A DNA stretch of 64,000 bases from Symbiotaphrina buchneri (GCA_001599915.1 BCIG01000002.1:620001-684000), one strand, 5' to 3'; shown: positions 1-12,553, numbered from the stretch's first letter. The notes: generated by a model not told the origin, from the letters alone. Translations and numbers: made by a program.

Positions 1-2633
1 AAACACCCTAACATTAAAATCATACTTGAACGGGCTAACCTCTGAACCGGTCATTGAAGTGTACGAGATCCTAGATGTATTGGAATTCTCTAGTGCTAGG
101 AAGAGGATGTCAATAATTCTACGGTTTCCAAATGGCCGTATTTGCCTCTTCTGTAAAGGGGCGGATTCCGTGGTGATGCGGCGGCTGAGAAAGGCAACGC
201 TGGCAATGGAGAAGCTAGTGGACATCGAGCGGAGGGTGTCTATCCGAAGAAGCATGGAGGCTCAGGAGGCATTGAAGAGGAACAATGAAAGAAGGAACAG
301 TCAACATGTTGGTCGAAAGAGCAGTTTGCACAGGCAAAGCAGTACTCTGAGCCGTCCTAGCATGACACATAATGGACTTCAGTCCGTACGAGATGAGCTG
401 GATACGTGGCTGAGCGCTCGGGAAAGGGTCGTGGATATGTCAGAACCGGACAATCACAGCAGCCTTTACTCTCCAAGGCCCTCTACCCAACTCACTGGTC
501 GGCCGTCCTTTGCAACTACAGACGCAAGACGGTCGCTTTCCGGGGAGGGAGATGAGGACTTGGTGGAGGAGTCGCTAGTACTGGATGAATCTGCTGTCAT
601 TGAGAGGACGTTTCAGCATATCAATGATTTTGCTACAGAGGGCTTGAGAACCTTGTTGTATGCGCACAGATTTATAGATGAAAGAGATTACGCCGTGTGG
701 AAGAAGCTGTATCTTGATGCATCTACCAGCTTTGTTGAACGAGAAATAAGGATGGAAAAGGTTGCAGACCAAGTGGAGCAAGACCTGGAATTGACAGGAG
801 CTACAGCTATCGAAGACAAGCTGCAGAAAGGTGTACCAGGAGCCATCGAAAGACTGTCGAGAGCCGGGATCAAGCTATGGATGCTCACTGGGGACAAGAG
901 GGAGACCGCTATCACGATTGGGCATTCCTGCCGGCTGATCAAAGATTATTCTTCGGTCACGATACTGGATCACGAGGCTGGGCACCTGGAGCAACATATT
1001 GCAGCTGCAATAGTTGATATCAACCAGGAGAGAGTTGCGCACTCCGTCGTTGTCGTGGATGGACATACTCTAGGCATTATTGAAGCCGATGAGGGATTGA
1101 GAGCTCTATTCTTCGACTTAGCGCTTTTGGTGGACTCCGTCGTCTGTTGTCGTGCCAGTCCTAGCCAGAAAGCTTCGCTGGTACGGGCAATACGTACCAA
1201 AGTTAAGAAGTCGGTGACCCTTGCTATTGGTGACGGCGCCAACGACATAGCCATGATACAGGAGGCTCAGGTGGGAATTGGCATTACCGGCAAGGAGGGT
1301 ATGCAAGCAGCCAGGGCATCGGACTATTCGATAGCACAATTCAGGTTTTTGCTGAAATTGTTGCTCGTCCATGGCAGATGGAATTATATCAGGATCTGCA
1401 AATATACCCTAGGCACATTTTGGAAAGAAATGGTGAGCCATGGCGCTTCATCTCTTCAGAGCCTTGTCTGACTTTTCCGCGAGTAGCTGTTCTACCTTAC
1501 GCAAGCACTCTACCAGAGATGGGCTGGATACACTGGGACAAGTCTATACGAGTCTTGGAGCCTGACTCTGTTCAATACTGTGGGTCCCTTAGGTCAATAT
1601 CTTCGAATCTAAGCTGACCATACATCGCAGTTATTTACATCATTGCCAGTCATCTTTATGGGCGTTTTCGAGAAAGATCTCTCGGCCGCTACATTACTTG
1701 CGGTTCCTGAGCTGTACAACATTGGCCAGCGGCGTGCCGCCTTTAATATCAGAGTATATCTCCTCTGGGTCTTCCTCGCGTCGTCAGAAGCCATGCTTGT
1801 ATACTTTTGCATGCTCTCGTTGTACGGGTTTGGTGTCGCTGATGTCAGTCTCTACCCACTCGGTGTACTCACTTTCAGCAGCTGCATCATCATAATTGCA
1901 ACGAAGATGCAGTAAGATCTCCCAAATGAAGATTTCCACTGCACCTCTAACTTGAACCAACAGGTTGATCGAAATGCACAATAAATCGGTGGTTGTAGCA
2001 GTCAGCATCTTCTGCTCAGTGGGTGGTTGGTTCTTGTGGAATATCATCCTTGCATTCATCTACTCTGCCGAGAGTCCAATTTATCATGTCAAGAACGCAT
2101 TCATCGACGGCTTTGGACATAGTCTCTCTTGGTGGCTTGTCCTCTTGTTCACGATTACGGCATTCCTCGTTCTGGAGCTTGGTCTCCGCGCATTTCGTGC
2201 AGTATATTGGCCGTCTGATGTAGGCTTCCACCAAAGACTCCTGCTGCTTGTGACCACTCTGACAGGTTGAATTCAGGTAGAGATATTTCAGGAATATGAA
2301 CAGGATCCCGTTATTCGGAAACGATTCGAGGAAGCAGCCCAAGATGAGCTGCGAGGAAACTTTGTCGCAAGCGGCATACAGAAAGCAATGGATCTGCAGG
2401 AGGAAGCAGAGCGGGAAGTTGAAATAGCGGAACTGCTGGACAGACCGCGGCTAATGGAAGAAGGACGTTCCTTTGGAAGTGTGCGCCGACGACATTCGGG
2501 TGGAGACATATCGTCCAGCGAAGACTTGCATGGTCACCCTGCTGGGGAGGATCCGGAAGGCAGCACGACTAGACAGTCTCTCGATATCCACGAAATGCTA
2601 TCTAGGAGATTCGGAGCGGTAAGACGGGAATGA
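1..2633 (+). CDS. DNF3: P4-type phospholipid flippase, Dnf3-like (5' partial)
   Basis: This is the C-terminal part of a P4-ATPase that flips phospholipids across Golgi or plasma membranes. Translation is open from base 2. The exons I infer are 2-1432, 1487-1579, 1631-1911, 1964-2219 and 2277-2633, joined by 51-57 bp GT-AG introns, and all frames agree. The start, with the phosphorylated Asp motif, lies left of the window. What remains shows the nucleotide-binding KGADS motif near 157-171 and the hinge motif GDGANDIAMIQEA near 1231-1269. Between them lies a long serine/arginine-rich insertion of the kind seen in Dnf3 homologues. The exons after 1487 encode the membrane helices M5-M10 and a charged cytosolic tail. 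The tail carries several RRxS/SSS stretches that could be phosphorylated. The family is sure; the Dnf3 subgroup rests on the insertion and on the HGRWNY motif. Confidence 0.88.
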
Positions 2634-2961
2634 GCTACTCTTTCTCGACTGTACAGGACGACTGTACACCCGGTTATGCAGTCGCATTTCGGCACTACTT
2701 AATCACTGAAGGCTCCGGCGTCATTGGAGGCGGAGTCCCCCGCTGGCGTGGTATAAATTCATTGCTGGGGCGTTTATTTGTATACAATACCCTGTCAGTC
2801 CTTGCAGCAGGCCCTACTACTCCCTGGCGGTCGGGTTATTTGTTGGCAACAGTAAAGCTTTCTTATTATTGATAAGGTCTAGAAAGCAACCGTAAAAAAA
2901 GGGAACCGAATGCTGTCAGACGTCATCGTCTGTTTGAGGTCATACCTGCTTCTCGAGGCAC
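2634..2961. other. Convergent intergenic spacer
   Basis: This is the tail-to-tail gap between the flippase and RAD5 genes. It presumably holds both 3' UTRs. I see no further gene or repeat. Confidence 0.6.
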
Positions 2962-5900
2962 TCAGCTCAATAGTTCCTTGATATCCTCAATGCGCTGGAG
3001 CTTCCTTTCCTCATCGCTCATCATCCCCAACGAGCTTGCTCTATAAAAAGGTCAGTTCCACACTCACCGGCGGTCATGGCGCACGAGCGTTTTTGTGACG
3101 TACATGAATTTTTTCCTTTCCTGTACTTTCAACATTCTCTCCTCGACACTCTCCCTCACTATGAATCTGTACACTGCGACAGCTTCGTCCTGCCCCATCC
3201 TATGCACCCTATCAATAGCTTGGGCCTCGACAGCAAAGCTCCACCAGGGATCCATCATGAACACCCTCTTGGCATGGGTAAGATTCAACCCCACCCCTCC
3301 AGCTCTAAGAGACAGCAGCAGAACTGTTCCCTTTCTGCTTGAAGCGAACTCATTCAACACTGAAGCACGCTGCTTCTGCGCCATGGACCCGTCTAATCGC
3401 AAAAATGGGATGTGGTCTCGGGTCAAGGCAGGCTCAATCAGATCAAGAAATGAGGTGAATTGCGAGAATACCACAGATTTGATCTGCGGTTCTTCCTTTC
3501 TGAGCCGCTTGAGGTGCGCAAGAAGAGCTGCGATCTTAGCAGATGTCACCGAACCAATTCTCCGAAGGGATATCCGCGTCCGGCCCTGCTCGTCATGCAA
3601 GTCATCGTGCTTAATCACCTCGAAAATGTCCCGTTGGTTGATGGGCTCTCTGCAATTGAAACACCGGGGGACCTTTCCACTATCCTTTTGATGGTCAATA
3701 TACTCGAGCAAGCATTTTTTGCAGGCGCTGTGCCAACAGCCGGTCACGGCCTGGTCGATCATTGGTTCTTCCGAGCAGATTGGACATTCATTGTCCGACT
3801 CGTCCTGGATTTGCTGGAGAACATTGGCTCCAAACTTGTTTGCATCTTGCTCGTCTCCTTCAGCCATGAAGCGGTTAATTAGGTCTTGTAGATCCATGTC
3901 ATCTGCAAGACCGCTGGCAAGATCAGCAGCCGCCGCAGCCTCTTCTTCTTCCGCCGCGATCACTTTGTTCCGTGTAAGGGTCGGGTGGCAGCAGGACTGC
4001 CGCAACCGCAGAATCTGTGCAAAGATTGTAGTATAGGACTTCAGAAGCGTACCGGCCTCGATGTTGGCAGCAAATGTCCGCTTGGCTCTCATGAATATAT
4101 GATCGTACACCTCACGTTCCGGCTTTGACAACTCGACCTCCTCCACTGTTATGGTTCTGGGTGGCAAAGGCACCAGCGCAGCCCCTTCAGGAGTCTTCAT
4201 GTCTTTGGTCCTTCTCAAAACCAGGGGCTCCAAGACCGTCTGTACGACGTCTAAAGCGCGGATAAACTCGCCTGCCTCGAATGGAGTGGTTATGAAAGTC
4301 TTCCAGAACGAGAAATTATTCCAAGGCTCCACCCTTAAAAAGCGTACCAGACTGAAGAGATCTTCCAACCGATTGACTATGGGTGTACCGGTTAAGCACC
4401 ACCGCCGCTCGGCGTTGAGCTCATAGCACGCCTTGGCCGTTTTAGACTGCCTGTTTTTGATGTGATGTGCCTCATCAAGGATTATGCGCAAGAAGCTAAG
4501 TGAGAATAGTCCAACATGAGATACGCGATTGCCTTCCCTTGCAATAGCATTGAATTCGGATAGGACTGTGCCATAGCTGGTAATGACCACATTAGGGGCA
4601 TGGGCGGCGTTTGATTGGCAACACAGGGCTCGAAGGTCGATGTTCCGATCACCTCCGTAGTAGACCAGAGTCTTCAGCGTCCCAGGCTTCGAAGCGCGCT
4701 CTGCTTCACTCTGCCACTGTGCGAGCAAAGACATGGGCGCCACCACAAGCGTGGTAGCCGGGGCCCTTTCAAGTCCTCTAAGACGCCCAGATAGCCTTGG
4801 AAGTCCATTGAAAGAAGACAGTCCATAGGCTGTTGGTGTGTCCAAGTCAGGCTTATGCGTGTGTATCAAGCTCAGCATTTGTATAGTTTTCCCTAATCCC
4901 ATCTCTGCAGCAATTAGTACGGTTCAAGGGACCACATCAGTACATGACGGACTAACCATCGGCTAGAATCCCACCGGGGCAATTTTGTTCTTGCACAGGA
5001 AAACTCAACGACAATTCGCCAGAGTAGAAATTAACATAGAATTTGCCCTGCCCCTTCACGTCTGGAAGCATATTACCATCAGCGTCCTTCGAAGGCCAAG
5101 AGTATTCTTCCCAGAGAGGGTGCATCGAGGCAGGGCGATCCCCTCTCTGTTCCTCATTCTCTTTTCCCATCATCCAATGGAGAGCCTGCTTTTGGTAATG
5201 TCGGAGATCCATCGCAAATGTCTCAGCCGGTTCCGCTGCAGGGGTGTTGAAGTCAAAGGACTGTGCCTTTTTATAAAGGGTATCAAGCTGATCCTGCTCC
5301 AGCTCCTTTCCGTCTTCAGATTCTTCAGACTGAGGCGATGAGTTCTCCTTCTCGCCATCTCGTCCGTTTTTCCTCCTATTCTCTGCTTCGTATTGCTCGG
5401 CAACATCAGCTGCTTGCAATAGGCCTTGTCGTTTATGCCGTTCAGTTGTCTCAGTTGTTTTTGATGGATTTAAGTTGATCTCTTCAAAGAGCTTAACAAG
5501 GGCCACCTGACGCAGGCGCAAGAATTTTTCTTCGTCCGTCTCTTTGGCCTCAAAAATACCCGCGTTGCGGTTGTTATCTGAAGGTCGAAAGGAGCTCTCA
5601 GCTTGGAATGCGTCTCTTAGCAGGAAGGCGCGTAACTGGAGGTAGATCGTGTCATTTGTTCGCACGCGATCCGGAGCATACACACAGCTCCCCTCAAACC
5701 GACAAGTGCCCTGGTCAATCAGAGTGGAAACCCAACTTGCAGTCTCTTTTGGCAGTCGGCCTATTTCATCTCCTTTCGCGTTCGTGAAACGGACTACGAT
5801 ATCAGCACGTTTGCTAAGAGGGCTAGGTCGAGGGCTAGGCGCAATTTTGCTTTTACCACCCCTTGACTGTGAGGACATTGAATGCGTTTTTGATCTCTCC

Positions 5901-6609
5901 AGCTTCACAGCTTCCCCATGTTTTATGACACTCTGGCCGCTTCTTGTAGCCCAAGCGGCAACGCCAAACGCCCCGATGTACCTGGAAGGCGGCATGTCAT
6001 CTAGTAAGGATGCTGGTACCCTGGGCTCTGGAGTTGAATCCGACCGCATGACGGGACTCGTGAGATCTTCCTTTGAGACTTCCGGCACCGCAGGAAGTCC
6101 AGCTTGGCCTCCACCATGGAGAGAAAGATTTTGAGACCGACTCTTTTTCCAAGATCCATCAAAATAGACGTTGAGAGCTGGTTTGGCTGCTGGTAAGCTG
6201 TCTCAAATCCTTGAAGATATAGCACCTCCAGCGACGCACCTTGCTCCAAACTGTCCCCAGCAGCTTTGCGAATATTCTGGATGTCCTCGAATGGTAACTC
6301 TTCACCAACTATGCTCGCGAACAGCGCGCCATCGAAGCCAGCATCTCGACTTGAATGCTTGCCGTCGAGGTCTGAATCATCAACGAAACGCGTGCTGGCG
6401 GCATGTTGACCATCCGGTGGCCCGGCATACCGGGATCCTTCGGCGGAGTCTGCAAGCTCTCTCGATGTAGAGTCTGTCAAAGGGGCGTCTGGATCTTGAG
6501 AGAACCGGGCGCTGCTGCTCGAACTCGAAGGCTGTCCCACGAGCGGCAAATCGTCCGCGAAGAAGCGACGTTTCTTTGCGGGTGGCTCTCCTATCTCAGA
6601 GTAACTCAT
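2962..6609 (-). CDS. RAD5: DNA repair helicase / E3 ubiquitin ligase Rad5
   Basis: The inferred exons are 6240-6609, 4957-6177, 3104-4904 and 2962-3040, giving 1,156 residues. In order the protein has an N-terminal UBA-like stretch, a HIRAN domain (GTCRFEGSCVYAPDR, about residue 270) and a SNF2 ATPase with Walker A GGILADEMGLGKT (about 525-537), split by the second intron. The DEAH box is ILDEAHHIKN. A C3HC4 RING follows near residue 900 (CPIC, CWHSACKKC, CFNC), inserted between the helicase lobes, then the C-terminal helicase lobe with DRVHRMGQ. This order is the Rad5/HLTF signature. Known family role: polyubiquitination of PCNA and fork reversal in error-free post-replication repair in the nucleus. 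The last intron is needed to restore the conserved KKFIASSLGMMSDEER end. The gene is head-to-head with the NDUFAF6-like gene across 524 bp. Confidence 0.95.
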
Positions 6610-7133
6610 GCTATCCCTCGATGCAAAGTCGAAAGGGCGCGGTCCAGGAGTATTTACAGGTGCTGCTCATTATTTGGCCCCTAAAGTGAGACGCTTCGAA
6701 CTGTGAGTGCAGTGCACTGGTGTGCACTGCCAATGCATACCTTAGGTACCTACCTTACCTTATCGATCGCAGAAGCGCAAGAGCCGGACGCGAATTTGAC
6801 GCGACCGGGGACGTTCTGTGCTCGATAACGCTACTGATTAGATCATCACTCTAATCAGTGATCCACCAATCTCAGGTACATACACCGTACACCTTACTTC
6901 GTAAAACTTAAGGTAGGTACCTAACTTCACCGGTATCAAACCGTCGAGCCCGTGCAGTGCGACTAGCTCCATCAAGAGAGTCGACTTGCTCTGAGTCTCG
7001 GAAGTTTCGAAATTGCAGTTCAAAAATGCAGCTGTCTTGTCCCAACCAAAAGCTGGCTAGCTTTTGACCATTCAAGGTCCATCATGCTCTCTTCTCCCCA
7101 ACCTGAACTTAGGGTTATTCCCAGGCTTTTGAT
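6610..7133. promoter_or_regulatory. Divergent promoter, RAD5 / NDUFAF6-like
   Basis: This is the shared upstream region of two divergently transcribed genes. It contains two clusters of the TACCTTACC / GGTACC motif that recurs through the window (about 6738-6764 and 6910-6925). No coding sequence is apparent. Confidence 0.6.
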
Positions 7134-8321
7134 ATGGGCCCGGAGGGCATTCTGCTACACTCACGCAAATTCCTACAGCACGCATGCAAGAGCAAGCATC
7201 TCCGACGCGGAGGTGCAGTCCGCTCGAGCCTACTGCTCCGGCTTGCTGCAGTGAGCGCCCCGGGATACCTTTGGGGCACAGATCATACGGACCTTTGGGC
7301 TAACCACCGGCGATGCAGAAAATACGACGCCCCCTCTTTCACTCTTCAGACCTTCGTTCCGCCAGCCGCTCGTGATGCCTACCTCTGTGTCCGGGCCTTC
7401 AACATTGATATTGCCCGCATCGCAGACCAAGTCAGCACACCATTAATCGGCGCTATGAGGATGGAATTCTGGCGGGACACCATAGCGAAAACCTTTTCCG
7501 GCTCACCACCTAAAGAGCCCGTTGCTATCCTGCTATCCCATGTTCTATTGGATCTGCATGACCGGACGAATGGTACAGCCAGGCTCAGCAAAACTTGGTT
7601 CAATCGAGTGATCAATGCCCGTGAACAGTACATGAACAATCCCCCTTACCCATCCTTGGAGGCATTGGAAACGTACGCGGAACATACCTACTCAACACTG
7701 CTCTATCTGGAGCTTCAAGCATTGCCGTTGGCCTCAATAACGGTTGATCACCTTGCCTCTCACATAGGCAAGGCGTCCGGTATTGTCGCTGTGCTTAGAG
7801 GCCTCCCACTCCTCGCTTTCCCGCCTGCACCTAATCATCACTCCAATAGAACCGGTTTGAGCGGCACTGCTGGAGGGAGTCGGCAAGGAACTGTCCCTTT
7901 ACCTCTTGACATCATGGCAGAGACAAGACTCAAGGAAGAGGAGGTTCTGCGGAAAGGAGCAGAAGCTCCCGGCCTCCGAGACGCGGTGTTCAAAGTGGCG
8001 ACACGGGCCAACGACCACCTAATTACTGCCAGGGAGATGCTGAATAATCTGTATGCTAATGGGGACGCTGGGCACGCGTTCGAGCATGAGCACGATGATG
8101 GTCATAGCTATGGAATCACGAACACCGATGAAGGTGAAAGATCGAAAGTAGGAGAGGTACAGCGAGGTTTCTGCTTCCTGATGGGTCCGGCGGTCGCGTC
8201 TGGTCTATGGCTGCAGCAGCTTGAGCAGTTGGATTTCGACATTTTCAGACCGGAACTGAGGAGACGGAATTGGAAGTTACCATGGAAGGCATACATGGCA
8301 TATACGCGCAAAAGGTTCTAG
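7134..8321 (+). CDS. NDUFAF6-like complex I assembly factor (squalene/phytoene synthase fold)
   Basis: This is one intronless reading frame of 395 residues. After an arginine-rich N-terminus that could serve as a mitochondrial presequence, the protein follows the isoprenoid-synthase fold of the NDUFAF6 family. Recognisable stretches are RDAYLCVRAFNIDIARI, MRMEFWRDTI (about 102-111), ALETYAEHTYSTLLYLEL and HIGKASGIVAVLRGLPLL. As in NDUFAF6, the aspartate-rich catalytic motifs of true squalene synthases are not obvious, so a non-catalytic role in respiratory complex I assembly is more likely. The stop lies only 40 bp from the end of the convergent CorA gene, so the two 3' UTRs probably overlap. 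An alternative reading is a fungal squalene/phytoene synthase-like protein of unknown function. Confidence 0.85.
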   Translation: MGPEGILLHSRKFLQHACKSKHLRRGGAVRSSLLLRLAAVSAPGYLWGTDHTDLWANHRRCRKYDAPSFTLQTFVPPAARDAYLCVRAFNIDIARIADQVSTPLIGAMRMEFWRDTIAKTFSGSPPKEPVAILLSHVLLDLHDRTNGTARLSKTWFNRVINAREQYMNNPPYPSLEALETYAEHTYSTLLYLELQALPLASITVDHLASHIGKASGIVAVLRGLPLLAFPPAPNHHSNRTGLSGTAGGSRQGTVPLPLDIMAETRLKEEEVLRKGAEAPGLRDAVFKVATRANDHLITAREMLNNLYANGDAGHAFEHEHDDGHSYGITNTDEGERSKVGEVQRGFCFLMGPAVASGLWLQQLEQLDFDIFRPELRRRNWKLPWKAYMAYTRKRF

Positions 8322-8361
8322 CGCTAAACTTTTTAACTCAAGCCTACGTCTTACCCCTTGG

Positions 8362-10536
8362 TCACCGGGACCGTTTCTGCGTCTCGACCTGTCTCCACTT
8401 CTCTTCATTCCGTTCCCTTCGCGAGCGGCGCGAACGTACTATGAAACGCCTTTGCATCATGCTGATGAACCATCGCTTGATTGTTCCAAACCTTCAAATT
8501 CGGTCAGGCACGACGCTGTCAGTGGAAAGTCGCTATCCACTTACATCAACAAGAGTATAGTCGCAAAGCCCACTGGCAAGGAAATGGCCCAGAAGTAGCT
8601 AGGGAGATTAGCCCAGGAGATTGCGCCAAGTGGATGATATACGCACGCGTCACTATGATCTTGCACCCCTTCAAAGGATGCAAAATTCATTCCAAAGTAG
8701 CCCTAAAAGTTAACCAAGCCGTTAGCTGGAACGTCTAGCATGGGAAGCGACTTCGGTGCTTTACCGTCAGAAAGGTGAGCGGCAGGAAGATTATGCTTGT
8801 GATGGTCAGTCTTTGCATGCTCAGATTTTGATATGCGCCTGTAGAGCGTGAGCTGGAGTTTCACATATCAGTGTCATTTTTACTTACTGATGGTGTTAAA
8901 GATCAGATCAATCATATTGGACGCAGCATTGGCCATTTGATCAAGATTCTGCGTGATCAGGATGCAGTGGTCCTCCACGTCACCCAAGTACGTGAAAGTC
9001 GTCGGGGATATTGACACAGTGGAAACATTTTGTTTTGGATTTGACCGGCTGGAGTCCGTCGTTCCGTACGGGTCAGCTTTGTGGTCCCGGAGCGCGTTCA
9101 GGAGGCCAATGATGGGTTGAATCAAATTACGCATGAGGTTGATTTCAGATGTCAAAATGTAGAGTTGGCTGGTATGTTGTAAAGCCGGCTGCGTCAGGAC
9201 ATCGAGCTCCAGTTCCCCGATAGCATCTCCATAAGCATTTACCACAGGAATAGCAAGATCAACAATCGCATCAATAATTGCTTGTACGAGCAAGCTTCCG
9301 TCACAACTTCTTCGCAGGACCGTATTGGTGGAATGGAGGCGTGTAAGAATCGGCTCTTCGATGTCAGCCCCTGAAAAGTCGAAGAAAGATATAACTGTGT
9401 TGTCAGCCGATAGAAAAATAGAGACTTGCTCGCATGCTACTGCTAGGTTATATGGCAACAGGGCCGAGTTCCTTTCCATGAACTCTACTCTCGTTGAATT
9501 GTGCCCGCCGTTATATTGCTGGATAGTGCGGAAGGGCCTCACTCCCCGCTCGGCCGTTTCCAGACCATGCGTGTTAACAAACCCATCAAAAGACTCCCGC
9601 ACATGCTCAAAGCTGTGAGGGTTGCCAGTAGCACTATCATCGTCGCCGAGTAGCTTCCTTAGCGAGGATAGCCACTTGGTGCTGCTGGACTGCTTCCTAT
9701 CCGCAGCTGTAGATCTCCCCGCTTCTTCGGAATTGGAATCCTTCTCGAAATCCGTATCTTCTGCTTGGCTAAGATGGAAGAGTTTCTGAAGGGTGAGGAT
9801 TACTAATAATGTTAGGGGATGAGACGAGCAGCAAGGGAGGCTTATTACTGAAAAGATGGTCCGAGTACCTTCGAACATGGGCCCGTCAGTCAGTCGTATC
9901 TGATGCCAGCCCTGAAGCAAGTACTCACCAATCTGCTTTGGTCCTGTTCCTCGGGTTGATGAGGTCTTCGATTGCCAACCTATGGAGGCTTTTCTCATTC
10001 CCTAATAGCTGCACGACGTCCCAGCTGATACCGTTGCAATTGATCCACCGGCACTCGACCCATTCTTCTCGCCCTCTAGCCAAGAATTCCTGTAATGTGT
10101 CATTCTTCAGATTGGTCCTACGTATTCCCTCCACTGAGAAATCCACGACCATTATGTCGCACTCCGTATGTAGACGACTCAACACGGCCCCTCGGGCTCC
10201 ATTGGACGTGCTAGGATCGATACCTGCCTCTTGCCCTGGCTGCCAGCCGATATGAGGTGGGAAAGAAGTATAGCCAGGATCAGGTGGTCGGACAGTCTTT
10301 CGTGATGACGGACTCGCAGAGGTAGTTGACAAAGCTGATGCAGATCGACCGGATGAATCGCGGGTGAGTGAGTTCCTGGCGTCGACTCCATGAAAGTGCG
10401 CGGGCGAACGCAATCTCTGCCGCCGGTTCTCATGTGCAATGGGGCTAGCAGCTTCGACGTGCGGGAAAGGGGATCTACTCATCCTTGCTGCGTGGGCCAG
10501 CAAAGCTTGGAAAGGACGGATGGAGTAGAGGCACAA
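8362..10536 (-). CDS. CorA-type Mg2+ transporter
   Basis: Six exons (9929-10536, 9849-9868, 8888-9802, 8765-8838, 8545-8702, 8362-8491) join in frame to 634 residues. The soluble N-terminal domain carries the CorA hallmark [17 protein letters not shown]. The membrane part holds the motif YFGMN (about 541-545) after TM1, followed by TM2 ([18 protein letters not shown]) and a very basic cytosolic tail. GMN is the selectivity filter of CorA/Mrs2/Alr channels. The long N-terminus and tail fit plasma-membrane or vacuolar Alr/Mnr2-like proteins better than mitochondrial Mrs2. The second exon is only 20 nt long. It is required to give WYSDH-LFIILTLQKL, the usual family sequence, so I trust it. The start could instead be the Met at 10482. 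Confidence 0.88.
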
Positions 10537-11189
10537 TCATTGGCATTTGGCACAAACAAGAAGAGTCTGGGGCAGAGTTTCAGTAGCTGCATCGGTAGCT
10601 GCACCCTAGCGTTCTTGCTTCACATGTCATACTGTCGTGTCTTCATCAAAGTACGGATGCCCTGGGATCCTTCGTACTTTAAGGTACTCTACTTTAAACC
10701 GTGCATGGCAATTACAGGAAAGGAACTGAGTAAGGGACCTTAGCTACTTAAGCTGAGGTACCTAAGTAGGTAAGCTTTCTCTAAATCGGCGCGTCGGCTC
10801 CAACCCGGGGTAAGGGCCAAGGAGCCAACCAGCCCCAAAAAGCTCCGAGTCTTAACACCCCTGACGCCTCAGTCCTTACTCATATGCAATCTCGACATAA
10901 AGGCGTTCAGCATCCTTAGACGATAGTGAGAATATCATTATTTTACACATTTCAAGTCTGGACCATTTCCAATGATGATGTCCCATCGCCGGTCACCTGC
11001 TGCACAGCTTGCGCGTTCGACTGCGAGCAGGAAAATGACAGATCCTCCCTGAAACAGCCTCGCCGCTTCCGGGCCCTGATTATCAGGTACCCAGCACTCC
11101 TGGGAGACGCGACTGCGGGAAGCATATCATTCTGGGAGGAGCCCAGAGGACTGAACCGCTACTCCGCCCTACCCTAAACTGGCAACGAA
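10537..11189. other. Intergenic region
   Basis: This is upstream sequence of the CorA gene and downstream sequence of the RING gene, which lie in tandem on the minus strand. The repeated AAGGTA motif occurs around 10680-10690 and 10735-10775. No supported gene. Confidence 0.55.
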
Positions 11190-11848
11190 TCAACCCTTCC
11201 CCTTCCCTATTGCCTTGCTTTTTGTCGTAGCTCTTCTCTTTGCGAGCTTAAGCTCCAGAACTGTATACCCCTGTCTATTCTGGTCCAGCTTGACAATCGA
11301 CCGACATATCGGACACTGGGACTTATCGCCAGCACGTAGCGCTTCCATAAGGCATTCAAAACAGAAGACATGACCTGTTGCAGTATTAGTAATGGAAGAG
11401 TCCACCAGCTGGGAAGCAAGAAACAAAGGTCAACCGTACCGCAATGTGTAGTTGTCATGACCTCGGGTGGACTGTCGAGGCATATTGTGCATTGTATCCC
11501 TGTCAACCTAGTCGGCTCATCTCCTTGCGTGCGCTGTGAACGCACTTGTTCTTCCCTTTGTCTGTTTAAAACTTTGGTGACCTCTGTCTCGTCTTCCGCA
11601 TCCCGCAGATCTATCTGCTCTATCTCTTCAGTTCCATTCTGAACATTTGCGCCTCCTGAAAGCCTCCGCCTCTTGCGCCCTACGGGAGGCACCTCAGCCG
11701 GCACCACGTCCTGCGTAAGTCTTCTTGATGACGTGCGTCTTGTAGGAGCTAGACTCCGCGCTTGTAAAGCGGGAGATGTATCTGCAGTAAGGTCCACATA
11801 GCCCTCCGTTGTGTGTTCATGTGAAACAGGCGCCATGATCTGGATCAC
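11190..11848 (-). CDS. RING-finger protein, probable SUMO-targeted ubiquitin ligase (Slx8-like)
   Basis: Two exons (11440-11848 and 11190-11374) give 197 residues. The intron restores a C3HC4 RING: CTICLD, TTHCGHVFCFECL and CPICR. The N-terminal half is basic and low in complexity. It has two short hydrophobic-acidic stretches, VDLTADT and EQIDLRD, that look like SUMO-interacting motifs. A small nuclear RING protein with upstream SUMO-binding motifs is the plan of Slx8/RNF4 ligases, which ubiquitinate SUMOylated proteins at damaged DNA. The C-terminus ends in a Lys/Arg-rich tail. Other small RING proteins of similar layout exist, so the Slx8 assignment is inference; the RING itself is certain. 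The start may also be the Met four codons downstream (11836). Confidence 0.75.
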
Positions 11849-12553
11849 TTCTCCGGCAGCTCTTCAACGACACAAAGATATAAGCAGCCAGCGAACGCCG
11901 CTGAGCAGTTTTAAGGAGGTGGCAGATAACGTCCTATTCTACTCCACAACAGGGCGTGAGGTCTCATGCAAAAGATCAGCCCGCGCAAAGACTCCTGTGA
12001 GCGTCCCACCTGACTAGGAGATGCCCCGGAGATAGCAGTCTCGTAGAGCGTTGTCTGAAGATGAGTGGGAGTCAGGCGTCAGCGCTCTTTGCAAGGGAAT
12101 GCTGCTTCTTCTTAAACAGCTTGGTACGGGCAAGTGAGCAAGTGTATGAATGAACACCCAAAGAACACTTGCTCCTGAGGTAGGACGGTATCTGAGCGAT
12201 GGGTGTCATAAAACAGTTCTCGCCATTAAATCCGGAATCATCTGTAAGGTACCTTACCTACCTTAAGGTACCTTCGTAGTCGTACAGGTACATCTTCTAG
12301 TGTATCTGCTAAGGTAACCAGTAAGGTACCTTTACCCTTGGGGTCCAGCCTTACTGAGCTTAGTGCTCCAGACGATTAGACCCTTGTCAGGTAAGGGTTA
12401 CCGGCTTACGGTAACGGTTACCGGGCTTTTTCTCAACACCACCACCCCCCCTCCCACTCCCCTTCGGCGCGCTCAATAGTCATCAACTAATACGCCAAAC
12501 TCGACAATGACAACAGCCGGCCTGTTGTCAATATGTGCCAGTAGTATTGGATC
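11849..12553. promoter_or_regulatory. Divergent promoter, RING gene / polymerase gamma
   Basis: The region holds the densest copies of the palindromic element in this half of the window: TAAGGTACCTTA at 12245-12256, AAGGTACCTT at 12265-12274 and AAGGTACCTTT at 12323-12333. A C-rich pyrimidine tract follows at about 12438-12465. Two short upstream reading frames precede the polymerase start (12507-12557 and 12533-12544). Confidence 0.65.
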
